From: DASUEB01 sp036275295
GTDB lineage: Bacteria > Bacteroidota > Bacteroidia > Flavobacteriales_D > Luteibaculaceae
Assembly: GCA_036275295.1 (NCBI GenBank)
Contig: DASUEB010000005.1
Location: forward strand, 1 to 11,680
Reading direction: 5' to 3'
DNA length: 11,680 nt
In this document: in pieces, positions 6,201-11,680 of the stretch
Layout of the letters: each line of letters begins with the position of its first letter
Position numbering within the stretch: position 1 is the stretch's first letter
Notes under the pieces: model-generated
Told to the model about the DNA's origin: nothing
Databases searched by the model: none
What the model saw: only the letters and a program-made list of their open reading frames with translations
Program-made: the position numbers and the translations under genes

Positions 6201-6599
6201 ATGTACGCACTAAGCAAAGTGTTCTTGATTGGGCACGCAGGCAAAGACGCCGAGGTTAAAACGTTCGATTCCGGCAAGAAGTTGGTGAACATCAATTTGG
6301 CCACAAACGACACGTATACCGCTAAAAACGGTGAAAAGACAACGGTAACCGATTGGCACACCCTTCATTTTTGGAATGGGAAAGCCGATTTGGCCGAAAA
6401 ACTGATCAAAAAAGGATCATTTGTGTTTATAGAGGGGCGATTGAAGAACCGCGAATACAAGGATCGAGAGGGCAACACAAAATATTCTACCGAAATTGAC
6501 GTAGAAGATTTTATTTTGCTGAAGAATCCAGACTCGTCAAAATCTGTTGATGCCTCTTCGAAAAAAACACCGAGTAAGGCGCCTGCAGAGGTTGACTAG
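6201..6599 (+). CDS. ssb: Single-stranded DNA-binding protein
   Basis: Binds ssDNA in replication, repair and recombination. The 132-residue product has one OB fold over about 1-108: KVFLIGHAGKDAEVK near the start, LVNINLATNDTY, DWHTLHFWNGKADLAEKLIKKGSFVFIEGRL and KYSTEIDVEDFILL. The linker is short (about 20 residues, rich in Ser, Lys and Pro) and the chain ends KAPAEVD. The acidic tip ending in D-D-x-P-F, which in most bacterial SSBs recruits partner proteins, is absent, and no frameshift within reach restores it. Either this is a specialised paralogue or partner recruitment differs here. The gene has its own promoter and runs into gldE with a 19-nt gap, so it heads an ssb-gldE-gldD operon. 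Confidence 0.92.
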   Translation: MYALSKVFLIGHAGKDAEVKTFDSGKKLVNINLATNDTYTAKNGEKTTVTDWHTLHFWNGKADLAEKLIKKGSFVFIEGRLKNREYKDREGNTKYSTEIDVEDFILLKNPDSSKSVDASSKKTPSKAPAEVD

Positions 6600-6618
6600 T
6601 CGCTTGTAAAACTGAATT

Positions 6619-7794
6619 TTGAGCGAACTACTCACCTTAACTACTCCTATTTCAACGAGCATGGTAAGCCTTTGGCTTGCGGTGCTCGTTGTTTTTTCGC
6701 TCGTTTTTGCAACCGCTGTTCATCACATTCGCGTTCACACGGGTTTTTTTGAAGAGGAGCGCTACCGTATTCTCATCGCGGCAACCCACCACCAGCGTCT
6801 GATTTTTGTCTACCTCCTTGGGGTGTTGTTAGCATCGCTCCCCGCCGCTGCCGCAGCTTACAACCTGCTGGGATTTCCCGGATTTATGGGCATGGTTGTC
6901 CTTTGGGGTCTATTGATCTGGGTATTGGCCTTACCCGTGATCAAACCTAAAACCCCGTACATCCCTTTTTTGTCGCATCTGATTTTGAATCTGATTAACC
7001 GCCTCTGGCCGCTTCATCAAACATCCAAGCCTACAGCCAGTTTAGAGGAGGAGTTGGAATTGGTTTTTGAAGGCATGGCCTCTGATGATCCAGCCGAAGA
7101 TCAAAAGATCTATCAGGAAATCCTCCGCTTCAGCGATTTGCGAGTTGCCGACATCATGACGCCCAAAAGTGAAATTGTGTCGATTCGTATCTCGGATACC
7201 CTAGCAGAGGTGTTGGCAACCATTACCAACCAAGGTTTTTCGAGAATGCCCGTATTCAACGACCAAGGGGCCTTGCTCGGTTCGGTGCACTCCAAGGATC
7301 TACTCCACTGGATAGACCATACCGATGCTTTTTGGCAGCGCGCCATTAGGCCCATCATTCAGGTGGATGAGCATCGAAAGATCATTGAACTTCTTCAAGA
7401 ATTTAAGGCAAAGCGCTCGCACCTGGCAATGGTAAAATCTCATCAAGGCATGTGGGTGGGGCTGGTTACATTAGAAGATGTGGTGGAGGAAATTGTGGGC
7501 GAAATTGCCGATGAGTTTGATGAGCCCACGCCACTGCTTTTAAAGGTTGACAGTAGGAGCTACTTGGTTGATCCACGCAAAAAATTGGGTGATATCGTTC
7601 AACAAGAGCCTTTATTTGAAGGCCGCTTTGGCGAGGCAGCTCCAAGCACCTCTTTGCACGACTTTTTGATCGACCTCTTCCAGCGTATCCCTTCGCGCAA
7701 GGAACGCTCTACAAGTAATGGTGTGCTTTACACCATTGAGGCCGCCGATAACAAGCGCATAATTAGGGTAAAAATGACCGTAACTACAATCTGA
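6619..7794 (+). CDS. gldE: GldE, gliding motility-associated CBS/CorC-like membrane protein
   Basis: A 391-residue protein related to the CNNM/CorC family; in F. johnsoniae gldE supports the function of GldD in gliding. There are three membrane helices at about 17-36, 61-81 and 89-108. A CBS pair follows: about 175-233 (VADIMTPKSEIVSI ... GSVHSKDLL) and 243-301 (GLVTLEDVVEEIVGEIADE). The C-terminal CorC/HlyC domain spans about 308-389. The soluble half is well conserved, but the membrane part is short and lacks the DUF21 signatures: FATAVHHIRVH stands where SGAExAL is expected, and LALPVIKPK where GExxPK is expected. The start is uncertain. TTG at 6619-6621 is 19 nt after ssb and gives a normal N-terminus before helix 1; an ATG at 6661 gives 377 residues. 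The stop overlaps the gldD start as TGATG. The assignment rests on the CBS/CorC domains and the adjacent gldD. Confidence 0.88.
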   Translation: MSELLTLTTPISTSMVSLWLAVLVVFSLVFATAVHHIRVHTGFFEEERYRILIAATHHQRLIFVYLLGVLLASLPAAAAAYNLLGFPGFMGMVVLWGLLIWVLALPVIKPKTPYIPFLSHLILNLINRLWPLHQTSKPTASLEEELELVFEGMASDDPAEDQKIYQEILRFSDLRVADIMTPKSEIVSIRISDTLAEVLATITNQGFSRMPVFNDQGALLGSVHSKDLLHWIDHTDAFWQRAIRPIIQVDEHRKIIELLQEFKAKRSHLAMVKSHQGMWVGLVTLEDVVEEIVGEIADEFDEPTPLLLKVDSRSYLVDPRKKLGDIVQQEPLFEGRFGEAAPSTSLHDFLIDLFQRIPSRKERSTSNGVLYTIEAADNKRIIRVKMTVTTI

Positions 7795-8369
7795 TGAGAT
7801 TCATTGTCGCAATTCTTTCTTTGACCCTGTTGACGGGCTGTTCAGACGACCCAATACCTAAGCCTACCGCTTATTTTAGGATTGCTCTTCCTGAAAAACA
7901 ATACCGTTTTATCGATACCCTTCAGGCCAATTACGCATTCGACCTTCCTCAATACGCCCGCGCCATTCCTTCGCCCGATATGCGCCCCGGTGACCGCTAT
8001 TGGTATAATATCTACTTCCCACAGTTCATGGGTGAAATATACCTTACCTACAAGGATATTGATTCGAAACAACCCCTGCCCATCTTATTGGAGGATTTGC
8101 ACAAAACAGCCTATGGCCACAGCAGTCGAGCCGATCAGATTGTTATGCGCACTTTCGAATTTCCCGAGCGAAAAACCTATGGTGTGGTCTATGAAGTGTA
8201 TGGCGATGTAGCCTCGCAGGTTCAATTCTGCTTAACAGACAGCACCCGACGTTTTTTGAGGGGTTCGCTTTATTTTGCCTGTCCGCCCAACAAAGACAGT
8301 CTGGCACCGGTAGTGAAATTCATCAAAGCGGATATCGATCGGTTGATCCAATCTTTTAATTGGAAGTAA
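7794..8369 (+). CDS. gldD: Gliding motility lipoprotein GldD
   Basis: GldD is one of the lipoproteins required for gliding and type IX secretion in F. johnsoniae, where it is needed for normal GldJ levels. The 191-residue product starts with a lipoprotein signal peptide: MRFIVAILSL then the lipobox LTGC with lipidated Cys16. The mature protein begins CSDDPIPKP; acidic residues right after the lipid-bearing Cys resemble Bacteroidota surface-export signals. The body matches GldD in its typical blocks: PKPTAYFRIALPEKQY, YNIYFPQFMGEIYLTYK, KTYGVVYEVYGDVASQVQF, LTDSTRRFLRGSLYF and a C-terminal FIKADIDRLIQSFNW. The ATG at 7794-7796 overlaps the gldE TGA by one base, so the two are translationally coupled. 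The 3' end overlaps the convergent methyltransferase gene by 14 bp. Confidence 0.95.
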   Translation: MRFIVAILSLTLLTGCSDDPIPKPTAYFRIALPEKQYRFIDTLQANYAFDLPQYARAIPSPDMRPGDRYWYNIYFPQFMGEIYLTYKDIDSKQPLPILLEDLHKTAYGHSSRADQIVMRTFEFPERKTYGVVYEVYGDVASQVQFCLTDSTRRFLRGSLYFACPPNKDSLAPVVKFIKADIDRLIQSFNWK

Positions 8370-9540
8370 CCTTCAAGCCGCCAATCAATATCTTTTTCTG
8401 ATTCCATGCGGTGCAGGCGAAGAAGTACTGCTCACCCCCGTCGGCAAAGCCCAGTTTTTTACGGACTTCCTCGGGGCTGATCGGAAAATTTCTGCAAGCT
8501 ATGTTGGCTTTTTTCTCCGGAAACTGCTTTTCAAGCGGGCCTGAAAGCGAACCTGCGTAATTGATAGCAAAACAACGGCCCGGAAAATGACTCACAGGCT
8601 GCGAACTGTAGTAGAGTTGTGTATTGGGGTGAAGTTTAAACATTCCGTTTGCCACTGCAAAACCATCGCTCAATCCGGCTTTTAATACCGCCGCATTGGG
8701 TTCGTACAGGAAGCCACTCTCAAATGGAGGCGCTAACTCGGGTTTAGCAGTAGCTCCCCAACTCGCTTCGACAGCAGGCTCAGAAGTGTCCAGGTTGACG
8801 CAACAAACCCGAACCTCGCCCGAGTGCAACGGAGAAAATTCAACCAGAAGTTCCTTACAATCGTTCTTGTAGGCCACCACGTGAATGGATTTTACCCAAC
8901 TCGAAAAAATTCGCATCAATTCGCTGATGTCAAAGAAAGCCGATAATTTACACCACACCCTATGCCCCCTCTCCATGAGCACGGGCATCCAATCGACCAA
9001 ATTCGGGCTGCAGTCCTCCAATTTAAACTTTTTGTTCTTGGCTTCATCGCGCCGGCTGGGATCGATATAAATGATGTGATCCACTGCTATTAGCGATTGT
9101 TGCATGCATGTCTCAAAGGTTTGGGTGTAAAACTCAACATTTGAAACGCCCAACGCCCGGAAATTGTGCTGAACACAGAGCGAAAGATCTGAGTTGGGTT
9201 CAACGTGCACCACTTTTTGGGCTTGCAGGCTCAGATAATATGAGTCTACTCCAAAGCCACCCGTAACATCCCACACTGAGGCTCCGCTGCCAAACAACTG
9301 GGCTTTATACATTCCGGTAGCCTCGCTGCTGCATTGCTCCATTGAAATCAAGGCGGGATAAATCAGGTTTTCACGGTCATACCAAGATGGCAACTTGTAT
9401 TTGGCCTTTTCACGGGCTTTGAATTGATCGATCAACCACCGATTGGGTATCCCGTCGAAAACCGGTTTCTTAAAAGCAAGCGCATCGGCCACATCAGCGG
9501 AAAGCGAGTGCACATAGGCCAATACCTGAGGATGCGACAT
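8356..9540 (-). CDS. Class I SAM-dependent methyltransferase with THUMP-like domain (PG_1098 family)
   Basis: A 394-residue protein. The SAM-binding glycine loop is VWDVTGGFGVDS (89-100), with the acidic ribose-binding Glu114 in VHVEPN and the catalytic-type motif IYIDPSRR (158-164). The C-terminal part has YEPNAAVLKAG (279-289), as in the PG_1098-type family, and a THUMP-like end region (about 320-394, containing NFPISPEEVRKKLGFADGGE). THUMP domains bind RNA, so an RNA substrate is a reasonable inference, but I know of no established substrate for this family. I chose the ATG at 9538-9540; a TTG at 9583-9585 lies inside the -7 promoter box and cannot be the start of that message. The gene converges on gldD with no terminator between them and diverges from the MFS gene. 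Confidence 0.9.
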   Translation of the reverse strand: MSHPQVLAYVHSLSADVADALAFKKPVFDGIPNRWLIDQFKAREKAKYKLPSWYDRENLIYPALISMEQCSSEATGMYKAQLFGSGASVWDVTGGFGVDSYYLSLQAQKVVHVEPNSDLSLCVQHNFRALGVSNVEFYTQTFETCMQQSLIAVDHIIYIDPSRRDEAKNKKFKLEDCSPNLVDWMPVLMERGHRVWCKLSAFFDISELMRIFSSWVKSIHVVAYKNDCKELLVEFSPLHSGEVRVCCVNLDTSEPAVEASWGATAKPELAPPFESGFLYEPNAAVLKAGLSDGFAVANGMFKLHPNTQLYYSSQPVSHFPGRCFAINYAGSLSGPLEKQFPEKKANIACRNFPISPEEVRKKLGFADGGEQYFFACTAWNQKKILIGGLKVTSN

Positions 9541-9582
9541 TAACTCCAAAAACACACTACCTTGATAAAAATGGTTAAGGGT

Positions 9583-9590
9583 CAAAGTTA
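9583..9590 (-). promoter_or_regulatory. -7 promoter box of the methyltransferase gene
   Basis: The minus strand reads TAACTTTG, an exact TAnnTTTG match. Transcription would start near 9576, giving a leader of about 35 nt to the ATG at 9540. Its upstream region overlaps that of the divergent MFS promoter; the two boxes are 25 bp apart. Confidence 0.65.
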
Positions 9591-9615
9591 GTGGGACTGA
9601 GCATAATTTAAAGCG

Positions 9616-9623
9616 TAAATTTG
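9616..9623 (+). promoter_or_regulatory. -7 promoter box of the MFS gene
   Basis: TAAATTTG is an exact TAnnTTTG match, ending 14 nt before the ATG at 9638. No clear -33 TTG is visible upstream. The leader would be only a few nucleotides long. Confidence 0.65.
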
Positions 9624-9637
9624 CATTTTGCTTTACT

Positions 9638-10831
9638 ATGTCTCGCTCTGAGAAGCTCCTGATCTTCGTTCTCGCCTGTATTCAATTTACTCACATGATG
9701 GATTTCATGATTATGATGCCGCTGAGCGACATCATCATGGAATCGTTCTCACTGAATCCGCTTCAATTTAGTTGGGTGGTATCCAGTTACACGTTTGGGG
9801 CGGGTGCATCGAGCTTGGTTGCTGCCTTTTACATCGATCGTTTTGACCGCAAAAAAGCACTGTGGTTTATATACATGGGCTTTATTCTGGGTAATGTGGC
9901 TTGCGCCTTGTCAACCAATTACATCATGCTCCTCGCCGCCCGATCAATCAGCGGCTTATTTGGTGGTGTAATGGGTGCACTAATCCTGGCCATTATAGGC
10001 GACAGCATCCATCAAAACCGCAGAAGCACGGCCATGGGATATGTGATGGGCGCATTTTCTATTGCCAGTGTTTTTGGTGTTCCGTTTGGACTTTTCATCG
10101 CCGCTAAATTTCAAAACTGGCAGATGCCCTTTTGGTTCTTATCTGCCATCAGTTTGGTAGTATTGTGGGGGATCAACAAATACATCCCTTCGCTTTCGGG
10201 GCATGTAGAAAAAGCGCGCCAAAATAAACGCTATCAGGTTTTCTTGAACATCAGAAACGATCCCAATCAACAGCGAGCCCTGCTTTTTTCGGTTATGCTG
10301 ATGTTGGGGCAATTTACCATCATTCCTTACCTGGCTCGTTATATGGTTCGCAACGTGGGGTTTGAGCAATCGCAACTCAGCCTAATCTATCTGGTGGGCG
10401 GCGCCCTCACCATTTTCTCCTCCCCTTTCTTTGGGAAGCTCGCCGATAAAAAAGGCAAGTTGCTTATTTATACCATCTTTGGAATCATCAACCTTGTTCC
10501 CATCCTAACCATTACGCACCTAGGTCAAGTACCTATATGGATGGCCTTGTGTGTAACCGGTCTGTTTTTTGTTACCGCCAATGCGCGCTTTGTGCCGGCG
10601 CAATCGCTGATTACCTCGGTGGTAGAACCCGCCGAGAGAGGTGGATTTATGTCGGTAAACTCATCGGTGCAATCCATCACCAACGGCATAGCGCCCCTGA
10701 TCGCTGGATTATTGGTGGTAGAGACCGGTCCGGCTAAAACAATGGTTGGGTACAATTACGCCGGTTATGTGGCCGTGGTGGCCTCGTTGATTGCCGTTTA
10801 TTTAGCTCAAAAAATCAAAGCCAACTACTAG
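9638..10831 (+). CDS. Major facilitator superfamily transporter (DHA1-like, AraJ-type efflux)
   Basis: A 397-residue inner-membrane protein with about 12 predicted helices in two halves joined by a basic loop (about 183-215, rich in Lys and Arg). Motif A occurs after helix 2 as YIDRFDRKKAL (65-75) and again in the second half as GKLADKKGKL (266-275). The N-terminus (FTHMMDFMIMMPL), together with FGAGASSLVAAF and AMGYVMGAFSIASVFGVPFG, is typical of the predicted sugar or drug efflux permeases annotated AraJ/DHA1. These use the proton gradient to export small molecules; the substrate cannot be told from sequence. No regulator or periplasmic partner lies next to it. The short leader and its own promoter suggest single-gene transcription. 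Confidence 0.92.
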   Translation: MSRSEKLLIFVLACIQFTHMMDFMIMMPLSDIIMESFSLNPLQFSWVVSSYTFGAGASSLVAAFYIDRFDRKKALWFIYMGFILGNVACALSTNYIMLLAARSISGLFGGVMGALILAIIGDSIHQNRRSTAMGYVMGAFSIASVFGVPFGLFIAAKFQNWQMPFWFLSAISLVVLWGINKYIPSLSGHVEKARQNKRYQVFLNIRNDPNQQRALLFSVMLMLGQFTIIPYLARYMVRNVGFEQSQLSLIYLVGGALTIFSSPFFGKLADKKGKLLIYTIFGIINLVPILTITHLGQVPIWMALCVTGLFFVTANARFVPAQSLITSVVEPAERGGFMSVNSSVQSITNGIAPLIAGLLVVETGPAKTMVGYNYAGYVAVVASLIAVYLAQKIKANY

Positions 10832-11090
10832 TTCGGTCTAAACTTGGCATCAGGAATATGAAATGAGGGCATGTTGCCTAAGCCCGCGGTTCATCGGATT
10901 ACATCGCTGCCGGCCTTGCTTCGGAAACCGTTTTGACTATGCTTGCCTGATCCGCTCTGTGCGATGCAGCTACTAGACACTTCACAGCCAAAACACTGGG
11001 CAACCATTTGATCCGCGCCGTAGATCATTTTATCAGAACAGATCCATATATTCTCGATCTGGACTGCGAGGTGCGGCCTAAAACCCTATG
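10832..11090. other. 259-bp stretch without a recognisable gene
   Basis: No known protein, tRNA or riboswitch is recognised here. Several frames are unusually free of stops. One minus-strand frame is open for about 64 codons (roughly 11081 down to 10889), and after one TGA the same frame continues and ends with GNMPSFHIPDAKFRPN before TAG, just beside the MFS stop. A plus-strand frame reads DHFIRTDPYILDLDCEVRP before a stop. None has both a good start and a known match. A decayed gene or a structured RNA are both possible. No clear intrinsic terminator for the MFS gene was found. Confidence 0.4.
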
Positions 11091-11097
11091 CTAGGCC
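11075..11097 (-). other. Hairpin at the 3' end of the heme A synthase gene
   Basis: GGCCTA (11075-11080) pairs with TAGGCC (11092-11097) over an 11-nt loop; allowing one mismatch, the stem extends by two more base pairs. It covers the stop codon (11091-11093). No T-run follows on either strand, so it is a weak terminator candidate at most. Confidence 0.35.
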
Positions 11098-11680
11098 ACA
11101 AAAGCCTTGCGAATACGGTGGTTAAAAAAGGTAACTGCGGCGAGCAGCACAAGGGCTCCGGCTTGGTGAATAACGCCAATCCACACCGGCACATTGCCCT
11201 GTGAGAGCAGCAAGGTAACCACCCCGAGGACAAATTGAAGCACTACGGCTGCAATGATCAACCAGGCAGACGTCTGCTGGGAGGGCGACATTTTCATGCC
11301 CCGCGTTTCCCACCATGCATAAAAAACCAAGCCAACAACAACAAAAGCAAACCAGCGGTGCACAAACTGCACGCCGTCTTTGTGATCTGTGAAGTTGGTC
11401 AAGAATCCACCCAGCGCCGTAACGTTGTCGGGCATGAATTCACCGTTCATCAATGGCCATGTGTTGTAGATGGTACCGGCGTTGAGTCCTGCCGTAAAGG
11501 CTCCGTAGATGATTTGGACAAAAACCACTACAAACAGCCAAACGCCTACAGCTTTTAGTCGATCAAAAGACGAGTTGGTGTTTTTGCGCCGATCAAATTT
11601 GATACTGAGGGCGGTCCATAGTACATAGATAAACAGACTGAAAGCTGCGCAGAGGTGAATGGCGAGTCGGTAATGACTTA
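11091..11680 (-). CDS. ctaA: Heme A synthase, COX15/CtaA family (5' end outside the window)
   Basis: Oxidises the C8 methyl group of heme O to make heme A for cytochrome oxidase; integral to the inner membrane. The last 195 residues are present and the frame is open to the window edge, so the N-terminal half and start lie outside; the GTG at 11526-11528 is an internal valine codon. Visible parts: HYRLAIHLCAAFSLFIYVLW at the edge, then a basic loop (KFDRRKNTNSS), the COX15 block GLNAGTIYNTWPLMNGEFMPDN, and heme-ligand histidines in VQFVHRWFAF and GVIHQAGALV, equivalent to the conserved C-terminal His pair of the family. The C-terminus is NHRIRKAFVA. The W-P-L-M-N-G-x-x-x-P block and the HR-containing helix are closer to mitochondrial and proteobacterial COX15 than to Bacillus CtaA. 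It fits an aerobic respiring organism. Confidence 0.93.
   Translation of the reverse strand, partial: SHYRLAIHLCAAFSLFIYVLWTALSIKFDRRKNTNSSFDRLKAVGVWLFVVVFVQIIYGAFTAGLNAGTIYNTWPLMNGEFMPDNVTALGGFLTNFTDHKDGVQFVHRWFAFVVVGLVFYAWWETRGMKMSPSQQTSAWLIIAAVVLQFVLGVVTLLLSQGNVPVWIGVIHQAGALVLLAAVTFFNHRIRKAFVA

Noticed and set aside
1..11680. Search for defence systems, CRISPR arrays, insertion sequences, integrases, tRNAs or att sites
   Set aside because: No repeat arrays, transposase or nuclease clusters, tRNA cloverleafs or flanking direct repeats were seen; gene order looks like conserved core genome.

Overview
The window reads as an ordinary chromosomal stretch of a member of the Bacteroidota, most likely order Flavobacteriales. 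The protein families point there: gliding proteins GldE and GldD, a Bacteroidota-type HU, RNase G in an HU-TPR operon, a PG_1098-like methyltransferase and a COX15-type heme A synthase. The promoters agree: the Bacteroidota -7 element TAnnTTTG occurs just upstream of prfB, the HU operon, mutY, ssb, the methyltransferase and the MFS gene. Base composition looks even (GC near one half). There are no insertion sequences, integrases, tRNAs, rRNAs or CRISPR arrays.

Layout. Bases 42-83 form a near-perfect bidirectional terminator. From 2129 down to 160 the minus strand carries recX, prfB and an arsC-family reductase; prfB and arsC overlap by 11 nt. Bases 2130-2458 are non-coding apart from the recX promoter and the terminator of the next operon. 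From 4961 down to 2459 the minus strand carries HU, a membrane-anchored TPR protein, a 30-residue very basic AURKAIP1/COX24-like (ribosomal mS38/bS22-like) protein, and RNase G. Divergent from HU, the plus strand carries mutY, ssb, gldE and gldD (5078-8369). A methyltransferase of unknown substrate converges on gldD with a 14-bp overlap. It shares a compact divergent promoter region with an MFS exporter (9638-10831). A 259-bp stretch with no recognisable gene follows. The 3' part of a heme A synthase gene (minus strand) then runs off the window end.

How the genes fit together. Most are housekeeping: termination of translation (prfB), recombination control (recX), RNA processing (RNase G), nucleoid structure (HU), oxidised-guanine repair (mutY), ssDNA binding (ssb) and respiration (heme A synthase). 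The gldE-gldD pair implies gliding motility and/or the type IX secretion system in this organism. No wholly new multi-gene system was found. The points most worth checking are the tiny basic ORF in the HU-RNase G operon, an SSB that lacks the usual acidic C-terminal tip, a GldE whose membrane domain has lost the DUF21/CNNM signature residues, a prfB with no frameshift site, nested inverted repeats over the ssb promoter, and the unexplained segment 10832-11090.
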